This document shows, one piece after another, positions 7,548 through 14,422 of a stretch of 64,000 bases of DNA. The position numbers and the translations under genes were made by a program. Source of the DNA: Candidatus Eiseniibacteriota bacterium (GTDB lineage: Bacteria > Eisenbacteria > RBG-16-71-46); NCBI GenBank assembly GCA_016178725.1, contig JACOSV010000028.1, positions 1 through 64,000 of the forward strand. The letters are read 5' to 3'. The first letter of the stretch is position 1. The number at the start of each line of letters is the position of its first letter. The notes beneath the pieces are model-generated. The model made no database searches. It was given only the letters and a program-made list of their open reading frames with translations, and was not told the DNA's origin.

Positions 7548-8465
7548 TTACCTGGAACTCGTCTGGTCGAGCGCCGACCGCAGGCCGCGGGCGAGATCCT
7601 CGGCGCGGCCGACGCCCCAGTAGTGCAGGAACATGATGCGCGGCGCCTCGCCCGTCATGTGCTGGTGGATGGCGACGATCTGGATGTCGGCGTGGCGGAG
7701 CGCCCTGAGCACGGGCTGCAGCTCCGCTTCGATCATCGCGACGTCACCATCCACGACCGCGTCGTCGTTGGTGCCGGAGAACGCAGCCCACGTGTTGACG
7801 CCCATCGCGCTGCCGATCGCGTGTCCGTGCATGCGCGCCGAGCGTCCGATCGTGACCTTGTAGACGCCGCCGGCCAGATCGCCGCGGTGTCCGAGAGCGG
7901 TCGCGATCCGGTCCGTGTCGAGCTGCGACTTCGCCGGATCGATGTCCGCGTTCGGCAGCGGCACACCCGGCTCCTTGATCCTCGCGAACACCTTGCCGAC
8001 GGCTGCGGCGAGGCTCTCGATGCTGCCCTGGCCGCCGACGTGCATGAACATCACGCGCGGACTCTCGCCCAGGAAATGGTTGTGGAGCGCGGTGACATCG
8101 AGGCCGTTGTCCAGCGCCACGCTCATCACGGGATTGACCTGATCTTCCGTGAGCACCATGTCGCCCATGACCATCACTCCCGAACCGGCCGGCTCGAAGG
8201 CGGCCCACGACGTGAGGCCGGACGGCGGCGTCAGCTTCACGCCGCCGACGATCAGCGCGAGATCCGAGCGTGGCGCAGAAACCTTGAAGACGCTGGCCGC
8301 ACGATCGAGCTTGCCCCGGACGCCCGTGAGCTGCTCGATGCGGGAGGTATCGAGTGCGGCGACGTGTCCGTGCGATGCGGCCGCGACCGACGGGCGCGCG
8401 GGACCGGCGATGACCGATGCGGACGCGATCAGCGAACACCAGAGCGTGGCGCGAGACGGGCTCAC
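7548..8465 (-). CDS. secreted DUF1259 (LppY/LpqO-like) protein
   Basis: 305 residues from the GTG at 8465, chosen because CCAGGAGG lies about seven bases before it. An ATG 45 bases upstream is less well placed. A Sec signal peptide is followed by two homologous DUF1259 halves: TSWAAFEPAG, DMVLTEDQVNPV, ALHNHFLGESPRVMFMH and NTWAAFSGTNDDAVVDGDVAM, AIHQHMTGEAPRIMFLHYWG. The paired H.H and E.P.MF.H motifs suggest metal ligands, though the family has no known activity. It is probably periplasmic and lies downstream of the cytochrome c gene, 74 bases away on the same strand. Confidence 0.82.
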   Translation of the reverse strand: MSPSRATLWCSLIASASVIAGPARPSVAAASHGHVAALDTSRIEQLTGVRGKLDRAASVFKVSAPRSDLALIVGGVKLTPPSGLTSWAAFEPAGSGVMVMGDMVLTEDQVNPVMSVALDNGLDVTALHNHFLGESPRVMFMHVGGQGSIESLAAAVGKVFARIKEPGVPLPNADIDPAKSQLDTDRIATALGHRGDLAGGVYKVTIGRSARMHGHAIGSAMGVNTWAAFSGTNDDAVVDGDVAMIEAELQPVLRALRHADIQIVAIHQHMTGEAPRIMFLHYWGVGRAEDLARGLRSALDQTSSR

Positions 8466-8539
8466 GAGGGTCCTCCTGGGCCGGTGATGTCCATGAGCGG
8501 GCAGGCGCATTGTCGCACCTCCACTGCATCGATCTCCAC

Positions 8540-9310
8540 CTAGGGTCGCGCGCGCGTGTGCGACACCGCCCGGACGTAGCTCACGAGATCCTTGATCTGC
8601 GCGGGCGTCAGGAATCCGCCCCAGTGCGGCATGTACGTGGATTTCCGGGTCGGCCCGCCACCCTGCGAGATCACCGCGAAGAGGTCGCGGTCGCTTCTCG
8701 TTGCCACGTAGCTCGAGTCCGTGAGGTTGCGCGGATGCACGTGCCTCTTGGCGATCAGCGACGCGGCGAGGGGTCCGTCGCCGTGCGCCGAAAGCCCGTG
8801 GCACGCCGCGCACTGATGCACGAAGACGGCCCGACCGGCTTCTGGAGTTCCGGGCGGAGTGTCGAAGTAGGCGCGCATCGTCGCGGTCGAGACGGGAGTT
8901 CCCATGTCCGGCAGATGGAGCACGTAGTCCACCACGTCGTTCAGCTCGCCGGGTTGAAGCCGCTCCCCCCATGCGGGCATGAGATTCGAACGGCCGGTGT
9001 GGGCGCCGCCGAGCGAAATCGTGCGCCGGATTCCCGAGGCACCGACGCGCTCGAGCTCCGCGCGGTCGGTCAGGTTCGCCACCCGGACGCGCGCACGCCC
9101 GAGGAGCTGCGGAGCCATCTCGCCATCACCCTGGCCGCCGTCGCCGTGGCACATCGCGCAGTACTCGAGGAAGACGCGCTGCCCATTCGCGAGATGGGCC
9201 GGCAGGGCCTTCCCCGTGTCGGATTGGGCGCGGACCTGCGTGCCGAGCAGCATGAACTCCACGCCCAGCAGTAGAACGGCTGCGCACCGGACGATGTTCG
9301 TCGCTCTCAT
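8540..9310 (-). CDS. secreted di-haem cytochrome c
   Basis: 256 residues from the ATG at 9310, preceded by GGGGGAGG; a longer frame upstream lacks any signal peptide sense. After the signal peptide there are two class I cytochrome c domains. Their covalent haem sites are CAMCH (about 51-55) and CAACH (about 167-171), with probable axial methionines in NLMPAW and TYMPHWG. It acts in periplasmic electron transfer. No oxidase or dehydrogenase partner lies beside it; the DUF1259 gene follows on the same strand. Confidence 0.9.
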   Translation of the reverse strand: MRATNIVRCAAVLLLGVEFMLLGTQVRAQSDTGKALPAHLANGQRVFLEYCAMCHGDGGQGDGEMAPQLLGRARVRVANLTDRAELERVGASGIRRTISLGGAHTGRSNLMPAWGERLQPGELNDVVDYVLHLPDMGTPVSTATMRAYFDTPPGTPEAGRAVFVHQCAACHGLSAHGDGPLAASLIAKRHVHPRNLTDSSYVATRSDRDLFAVISQGGGPTRKSTYMPHWGGFLTPAQIKDLVSYVRAVSHTRARP

Positions 9311-9478
9311 GGCCTCCCCCTCACGTCGAATGCGCGCGACGCGGGCAGGTCGTGCACCGGTCCGCGGACGGGGGCATCCGACATGCCGAGTATTCCGCCG
9401 GGAGCGTCGGGACATCAGTGGTCCTATGGGAGACGGTGGGATCCACCCTTCGGAGGTCCCTGGTGGCGGGGCGCGGGG

Positions 9479-10111
9479 CTAGCCGGGCATCCGGCAGTAG
9501 CAGTAGACGAACTCCTGCTCGCTGCCCCACGGCGTCACGTGGGTCTCGCTCGCGTCGCCGATCCGCCGGAACCGCTCACCGAACTCGTCGTGGATGCCTT
9601 CGGCCGTGTAGCGCATGACGTCGAGCCCGCTGCACTTCTCGGGCCCCTCGGGGCCGAACGTGGCAACGACGACGTGGCCGCCCGGCTTCAGTGTGTGGCG
9701 CACGGCGGCGATGTAGCGGCGCCGGGCTTCCTCGTCGCGGAGAAAGTGGAACACGGCGCGATCGTGCCAGAAGTCGTAGTGATGTTCGGGCAGCTCGATC
9801 GTGGTGACGTCGCCGACGAGCCAGCGCACGCCCGCCGCCCGCGTGCCGAGCCGCTCTCGCGCCTGGGCGATGGCCGCGGACGACAGGTCGAGCACGGTGA
9901 GGTTCGTGTACCCGCGATCCAGGAGGTCGTCCACCAGTGTCGCGGCGCCGCCGCCGACGTCGATGATCGCGGCGTCCGGCGCGAGCTTCGCCTGCGTGAT
10001 GAAATGCAGTGAGCGCTCGAGGTGCGGGCGATACCAGCTGACCTCGTCGGTCGCCTTGCGCCGGTAGATCGACTCCCAGTGCTCCTGCCCGCCCGCGTCC
10101 GGCTCGGCCAT
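9479..10111 (-). CDS. class I SAM-dependent methyltransferase
   Basis: 210 residues. HWESIYRRKATDEVSWYRPHLERS is the typical opening of a common Methyltransf_25/12 subfamily. It is followed by motif I IIDVGGGAATLVDDLLDRG, the acidic LTVLDLS strand, LVGDVTTIEL, the DFWHDRAVFHFL motif and LKPGGHVVVATF. Full length and cytosolic. The subfamily includes thiopurine-methyltransferase-like enzymes and many of unknown substrate. It stands alone between the cytochrome and a secreted protein, with no clear pathway context. Confidence 0.88.
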   Translation of the reverse strand: MAEPDAGGQEHWESIYRRKATDEVSWYRPHLERSLHFITQAKLAPDAAIIDVGGGAATLVDDLLDRGYTNLTVLDLSSAAIAQARERLGTRAAGVRWLVGDVTTIELPEHHYDFWHDRAVFHFLRDEEARRRYIAAVRHTLKPGGHVVVATFGPEGPEKCSGLDVMRYTAEGIHDEFGERFRRIGDASETHVTPWGSEQEFVYCYCRMPG

Positions 10112-10154
10112 CGGCCGCCTCGCCCTATCCCCGCAGCGTGTTCCCGACGTCTGG

Positions 10155-10763
10155 CTACGGCGTGAAGGTCAGCGGTCTCCCGCGGAGATACGTCGCCACG
10201 TTCGTCGACGAGCAATTGAAGACCACGCCGATGTCCGCAGGCTGAACGTCTCCCCGCGTCTTGGCGGCGTTGAGTTCGTCGAGCGTCAAGATACGATGGT
10301 TGATGGCCCCATCCGCGAATCCTTGCTGCGTGAAATAGTCCAGCTCGACGTCCCAGGCGACGTTGAAGTCACCGCCCGTTCTCGACACGCCCACGAGATG
10401 GTCGTGTCCCTTGAGCAGGCCGCCGCTCGGGTACCACGGGAACGGCACGCGCTGGGCGTGATCGCACGTCGTCGGAGTGCAGTTGAACGCGTCGGTGATC
10501 GTCGAGTTCGTCGGGTAGGCGACCAGGTAGAGCGGCGCCTGCGCGCGCTCCGGTGCCTTCGAAGGGAACGGTGCGCCGTTGGGTGTGAGGAGGAAGATTT
10601 CCTCACCGGTCGCATCGTCGACCGCGGGCTCGACGGTCACGTTTCCGAATGCGCGCTGGCCCGTGTACCAGACCGTGGCCGCGCGTGTCAGCGCAGCGTC
10701 GCCGATGACGAGAATGCCGACGACAATGAACGCGACCAGAGCACCAGCAGCTACCCGGACCAT
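10155..10763 (-). CDS. secreted protein of unknown function
   Basis: 202 residues from the ATG at 10763, which has GGAGG at good distance; the extension upstream is not used. An N-terminal membrane or signal segment (GALVAFIVVGILVIGDAALTRA) is followed by an exported domain with GNVTVEPAVDDATGEEIFLLTPNGAPFP, PLYLVAYPTNSTI, CTPTTCDHAQRVPFPW and LKGHDHLVGVS. Four cysteines in the mature part could form disulfides. Homologues with this GHDH and VPFPWYPSGG text occur as hypothetical proteins in soil bacteria. I cannot assign a function. Confidence 0.7.
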   Translation of the reverse strand: MVRVAAGALVAFIVVGILVIGDAALTRAATVWYTGQRAFGNVTVEPAVDDATGEEIFLLTPNGAPFPSKAPERAQAPLYLVAYPTNSTITDAFNCTPTTCDHAQRVPFPWYPSGGLLKGHDHLVGVSRTGGDFNVAWDVELDYFTQQGFADGAINHRILTLDELNAAKTRGDVQPADIGVVFNCSSTNVATYLRGRPLTFTP

Positions 10764-10954
10764 GGGATCCTCCTCGACTGGGCGACACAACGGGCGCGTA
10801 GGCCCCGTCCATCGCCGCGGATGTAGTGGTTCGCCGTGCTCCACCGGGGTCCACTGGCCCCGACCGCGGCATTCTGCCTTGCCGATCCCACCGGCTTCAA
10901 GCGGGAATGCCGTCCGGCGCCGGGGCGCGTGCGATCGTGGCGGTGCTCACCGCC

Positions 10955-11746
10955 TCACAGCAGCGACTGGATCCAGCCTCCGTCCACGGCGATCGATTGC
11001 CCGGTGATGTACGAGGCGTCCTCCGAGGCGAGGAACGCCGCCAGCGCCGCGAGTTCGCGCGGCTCGCCGATCCGGCGCACGGGGATCCGTTCACGCACGC
11101 GTCGCTCGATCTGCTCGACCGGCACGCCCTCGCGCGCGGCGGTCGCTTCGTTGAGCTCGACGACGCGCTCGGTGTTCATGAAGCCGGGCAGAATCGTGTT
11201 CACGGTGACGCCGTCCGCCGCGGCCTCGTTCGCGAGCACGCGCGAGAAGCCGGTCACCGCCGATCGGATCGAGGTCGAGAGCATGAGCCCGTCGATCGGC
11301 TGCTTCACCGCGAGCGACGTGATGTGGATCACGCGGCCCCAGCGCCGCTCGCGCATCCCGGGCAGGACCGCGCGCGTGAGCTCGACGGCGCTGCGCAGCG
11401 TCAGCTCGACCGCGCGCTGCCACGCGTCCCACGCGAGCGTCTCGAACGTTCCGACCGGCGGGCCGCCGGCGTTCGTGACCAGCACGTCCACGCGCCCGAA
11501 GCGATCGAGCGTCGAGCGGACGATGCGCGCGATGCCGTCCGAGGTTGCGAGGTCGCCGGCCACGGCGTGCACGGGCGACCGCGCGATGCGCTGGATCTGG
11601 TCGCGCGCCGCCGAGAGCGCCGGCTCGCCGCGCGCGCAGATCGCGAGCGAGGCGCCGTCGGCCGCGAACGCGTCGGCGACCGCGCGGCCGAGTCCCTTGC
11701 TGGCCGCAGCGACCAGGGCGACCTTGCCGTCGAGGCGGGGGCTCAC
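10955..11746 (-). CDS. SDR family oxidoreductase with altered catalytic motif
   Basis: 263 residues with the full short-chain dehydrogenase fold: VALVAAASKGLGRAVA as the cofactor loop, LVTNAGGPP for the NAG motif, and LPGFMNTERV and the C-terminal ITGQSIAVDGGW of FabG-like enzymes. The canonical YxxxK is missing: counting 13 residues after the Ser of HITSLA gives Ser, and the Lys position is Arg (STSIR). Some SDR subgroups lack the Tyr/Lys pair, so activity as a classical carbonyl reductase is doubtful. It ends a leftward cluster, five bases after the cupin gene stop-to-start gap. Confidence 0.85.
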   Translation of the reverse strand: MSPRLDGKVALVAAASKGLGRAVADAFAADGASLAICARGEPALSAARDQIQRIARSPVHAVAGDLATSDGIARIVRSTLDRFGRVDVLVTNAGGPPVGTFETLAWDAWQRAVELTLRSAVELTRAVLPGMRERRWGRVIHITSLAVKQPIDGLMLSTSIRSAVTGFSRVLANEAAADGVTVNTILPGFMNTERVVELNEATAAREGVPVEQIERRVRERIPVRRIGEPRELAALAAFLASEDASYITGQSIAVDGGWIQSLL

Positions 11747-11750
11747 GCGG

Positions 11751-12113
11751 TCAGCGGCGGAAGTAGTCGTCGCGCTTTTCGATCCAGTCCTTGCGCGTCG
11801 GGCTGAACGCGTCGAAGACGATCGAGTCCTCGAGCGCCTCGGCGGAGTGCGGCAGGTGGGGCGGGATCATCAGCACCTCGCCCGCCGCCACGTCGACCGC
11901 CTCCGCCCCCATCCGCAACCGAAGCTTCCCCGCGACGACGTTCACGAACTGCTCGCTTTCGTGCTCGTGCGTCGCGACGAGGCAGCCCCTGGCGAGATGG
12001 AACTGCGCGAGCGTGAGGTGCACCCCGGTGACGTACCGGCGTTCGATCTTCTCGCCGACGCGCTCGCGCGGGAGATCGTTCCAACGGACGTGTGTCGCCT
12101 GCTGCGTCTTCAT
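11751..12113 (-). CDS. cupin domain protein
   Basis: 120 residues starting at the ATG that overlaps the upstream membrane-protein stop (ATGA at 12110-12113). It is a single cupin barrel: VATHEHESEQFVNVVAGKLRLRMG gives the HxH and Glu metal ligands, and LMIPPHLPHSAEALEDSIVFDAFSP gives the second motif with the conserved His. Small cupins of this type bind Fe, Mn or Ni and may be isomerases, dioxygenases or sensors. Close linkage to the atypical SDR suggests both act on the same small molecule, which is inference. Confidence 0.85.
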   Translation of the reverse strand: MKTQQATHVRWNDLPRERVGEKIERRYVTGVHLTLAQFHLARGCLVATHEHESEQFVNVVAGKLRLRMGAEAVDVAAGEVLMIPPHLPHSAEALEDSIVFDAFSPTRKDWIEKRDDYFRR

Positions 12114-12697
12114 TCGGATTGCCTCCTCGTGGCTGCCGCGGCGGCGGCGGCACGCGCCTGCTCCCGCTCCCGCCGGCTGCGCTCGGCCATGACGTACGTC
12201 ACCGTGTCCCAGGCGTTGTGAATGTCGACGAACACCAGCATGAGCGACGCGCCGCCGACGATGTAGAGCACGTCGCTCGAGACGCGCGACATCTGGATGC
12301 CGGCGTGGATCATCGCGGCGTACGCGAGCATCGGGAATGCCGCGTGCCAGATCCAGTCCTCGAGCACGGGCCGGTAGTCGCGCTGGCGCATGGCGCGCCG
12401 CAGGACGGCGATGGAATAGATGAGGCCGCCCGCGCCGCACAGCGCGACGGCGACGCCCGGCGGCCCGAGACCGCCCCACGGCGCGCCGAGAATCGCGGAG
12501 ACGAGCAGGGCCATGCAGAAATGCACGACGTTCGGGCTGGCGAACGCCGACAGCGCGTCGCCGGCGCGGAGCATCCGCGCCTCGCTGATCAGCGTGAGGA
12601 CGACGAACTGGAGGCCGGTGAGCGCGCCGGCCGACGAGCCGACGATGACGTAGAAGCTCTGCCACGCGTCCAGCGTGAACGGCGCGGTCTCATGCAT
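12110..12697 (-). CDS. hypothetical four-helix membrane protein
   Basis: 195 residues. The ATG at 12697 is preferred over the GTG six bases upstream because GGGGGAG is then seven bases away. FYVIVGSSAGALTGLQFVVLTLI, VVHFCMALLVSAILGA, AVALCGAGGLIYSIAVL, AFPMLAYAAMIHAGI and VLYIVGGASLMLVFVDIHNAWDTVTY predict four to five membrane helices, and the tail is a charged, Ala-rich helix. This matches a family of unnamed membrane proteins common in soil bacteria. No function is known. The gene overlaps both neighbours, so it is translated as part of the GNAT-to-SDR run. Confidence 0.72.
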   Translation of the reverse strand: MHETAPFTLDAWQSFYVIVGSSAGALTGLQFVVLTLISEARMLRAGDALSAFASPNVVHFCMALLVSAILGAPWGGLGPPGVAVALCGAGGLIYSIAVLRRAMRQRDYRPVLEDWIWHAAFPMLAYAAMIHAGIQMSRVSSDVLYIVGGASLMLVFVDIHNAWDTVTYVMAERSRREREQARAAAAAAATRRQSE

Positions 12698-13118
12698 CGC
12701 CACTCCCCCTCGCGTCCTGGTCGAGCGTCATCTCGATCATCGTCGGTCGGAAGCCGAGCGCCGTGAACAGGTCTTGCGCGTGCTCGTTCTTCGTCTTGGT
12801 CAGCAGCACCACCTGTGTGCGGCCCTTGGCGAAGATCCAGTCGATCGCGGCGCGCATGAGCGCGCGTCCCGCTCCGAGATGGCGCGCGGATGCGTCCACG
12901 TACACGTCCTGCACGACGCCGCAGGGCCCGCGCAGCTCCATCCAGTTGGTGGACTCGACGTCGGCGTAGATGTAGCCGACGACCTGGCCGGCCTGCTCCG
13001 CGACCATCACGAGGCTGCTCGGGTTCGAGATCTGCGAGACGAGGAACCGCCCGTATCCGGCCTCGGGGTGATCCACCTGAATGAACCGCCCGGGGTCCGC
13101 CGCGTGGTGCTGGCGCAT
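12690..13118 (-). CDS. GNAT acetyltransferase, apparently cut short at the N-terminus
   Basis: 142 residues from the ATG at 13118. The acetyl-CoA site is clear (VVQDVYVDASARHLGAGRALMRAAIDW, then LLTKTKNEHAQDLFTALGF), so the GNAT fold is sure. The frame upstream of this ATG continues to read as the missing first strand, back to an ATG at 13184 with a Shine-Dalgarno-free context. It is interrupted by a TGA at 13172-13170 where family members have Arg in a V-R-P-A motif. As written the protein lacks beta-1. It is either a pseudogene, a sequencing error (CGA read as TGA), or poorly active. Substrate unknown. Confidence 0.75.
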   Translation of the reverse strand: MRQHHAADPGRFIQVDHPEAGYGRFLVSQISNPSSLVMVAEQAGQVVGYIYADVESTNWMELRGPCGVVQDVYVDASARHLGAGRALMRAAIDWIFAKGRTQVVLLTKTKNEHAQDLFTALGFRPTMIEMTLDQDARGSGDA

Positions 13119-13189
13119 GAGCGCACCGCCGAAGCGGCCGAGCGCGTCCTGATCGGACGGCGTCGCGGGTCAGACGGTGATCATCGCGC

Positions 13190-13387
13190 TCACGCCCACA
13201 CGCCGCGCATGACCGCGTCGAGTCGCGGATGCGAGCGCAGCGCATCCCACGCGGAGGCGATCTGGATGCCGAGGGCCAGCGCTTCGAGCCGCGTGTCGCG
13301 CGCGCGATACACCTCGCCCATGCCGCCCGCGCCGAGGGGGGCGATGATCTCGTAGACGCCGAGGCGGGCACCGGGAGTCAGCGGCAC
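13190..13387 (-). pseudogene. Ser/Thr protein kinase remnant with large internal deletion
   Basis: 65 residues in one open frame. Residues 4-34 are a kinase N-lobe start ([27 protein letters not shown]) nearly matching the intact kinase at 18612-20879. The text then jumps to [18 protein letters not shown], which resembles the extreme C-terminus of such kinases (compare HPRLDPIRSDPRFPALV). The VAIK lysine, the HRD loop, DFG and everything between are missing. It is best explained as an in-frame deletion of some 600-700 codons in a former paralogue. It has no plausible kinase activity. Confidence 0.75.
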
Positions 13388-13425
13388 GCCGGGAATCTAC
13401 CGCACGTGGCTGTCCGCGTGTGCGG

Positions 13426-13797
13426 TCACGCCGTGGCGGTCGGTCCCGACGTCGGGTCGAGGCCGAACCGCTCGCGAATGCGCTGGCGGAACCGCTCGCG
13501 CTCTTCGGGCGACATGTGCTCCCAGCGGTCGACGAACCGGTCGGCGACGCGATCGGCCATGTTGCGGCGAAGGGCGGAACGATTGCCGCCGTGGAGGCCC
13601 AATCCGCCGAACAGGACCCGGCACAGCACGAGCAACCCCAGCGCCTGCCCGAACGTGATCACGTGCCAGCCGAAGAGCGGCGGCAGGATCCGGTTCCAGA
13701 GCCACATCACGCCGTAGCCGCCGATGGTCACGAACAGCGCCATGCCCACGATCGCCAGCGGAACGATGAACAACCACTTGCCTCGCATGGATCTCAT
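13426..13797 (-). CDS. small membrane protein coupled to ECF sigma factor
   Basis: 123 residues. Two predicted membrane helices (WLFIVPLAIVGMALFVTIGGYGVMWLW and FGQALGLLVLCRVLFGGLGL) are followed by a charged cytosolic tail containing MSPEERERFRQRIRERFG. Its ATG overlaps the sigma-factor stop (ATGA at 13794-13797). Such two-helix proteins with an RFRQRxRERFG tail are regularly found directly after ECF sigma genes. An anti-sigma-like or accessory role is a reasonable inference, but no classical anti-sigma zinc motif is present. Confidence 0.72.
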   Translation of the reverse strand: MRSMRGKWLFIVPLAIVGMALFVTIGGYGVMWLWNRILPPLFGWHVITFGQALGLLVLCRVLFGGLGLHGGNRSALRRNMADRVADRFVDRWEHMSPEERERFRQRIRERFGLDPTSGPTATA

Positions 13798-14372
13798 CCT
13801 TTCTCGAGTTCCTCGTACATGCCGCGCAGCCGCGCACGCAGCCGGAGGACCGCGTACCGCTTGCGCGCGAGCAGCGTGTTGAGATTGACGCCGGTCGCGG
13901 CGGCGATCTCCCTGAAGCTCTTCCCCTCCAGCTCGTGCGCCACGAACACCTCGCGTTGTTCCCCGGGCAGCTCATCGATCGCCAGCGTCAGCTCATCGAG
14001 CAGCACGCCGCGGGCGTGGAGCGCCTCGGGTCCGGCATCCGGCGACGGCAGCAGCTCCTCGAGCGCGACCAGCGCGTCGTCCTCGTCCGTCGCGTCGCCG
14101 AAGCGCTCCGGCTTCCGCCGGCGGAAGAGGTCGGTGATGCGGTTGCGCGCGACGCGAAACAGCCATCCCGTGACGTGCTCGATCGGCACCAGAAGGCGAT
14201 TGGCTTCGACCAGCTCGAAGAAGACGTCCTGAAGGATGTCTTCCGTGTCGAGCGGATCGGGAACGCGCCGGCGGATGAAGTTGCGCAACCGGGACCGCTC
14301 CCGGTCAACGACCTCCGTGATCCGCCGATCCTGCTCGCGGACCGTCCGCCCGCCGCCCGCCGTGCCGTCCAT
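13794..14372 (-). CDS. ECF-type RNA polymerase sigma factor
   Basis: 192 residues. Region 2 reads RLRNFIRRRVPDPLDTEDILQDVFFELVEANRLL with GWLFRVARNRITDLFRRRK, and region 4 reads IDELPGEQREVFVAHELEGKSFREIAAATGVNLNTLLARKRYAVLRLR, the sigma-70 helix-turn-helix. It redirects RNA polymerase to a small regulon. The only coupled partner is the membrane protein that follows, which makes a membrane-derived signal likely. Target promoters cannot be identified from the window. Confidence 0.9.
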   Translation of the reverse strand: MDGTAGGGRTVREQDRRITEVVDRERSRLRNFIRRRVPDPLDTEDILQDVFFELVEANRLLVPIEHVTGWLFRVARNRITDLFRRRKPERFGDATDEDDALVALEELLPSPDAGPEALHARGVLLDELTLAIDELPGEQREVFVAHELEGKSFREIAAATGVNLNTLLARKRYAVLRLRARLRGMYEELEKG

Positions 14373-14422
14373 CTAATGATGTAGACGGATGAGTCGCGCG
14401 GATATTGTGCGGCGCATCGTGC

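Noticed and set aside
9311-9478. A GG-N10-GC pattern upstream of the cytochrome c gene as a sigma54 promoter
   Set aside because: The pattern is too short and matches the consensus poorly in GC-rich DNA; no supporting enhancer site.
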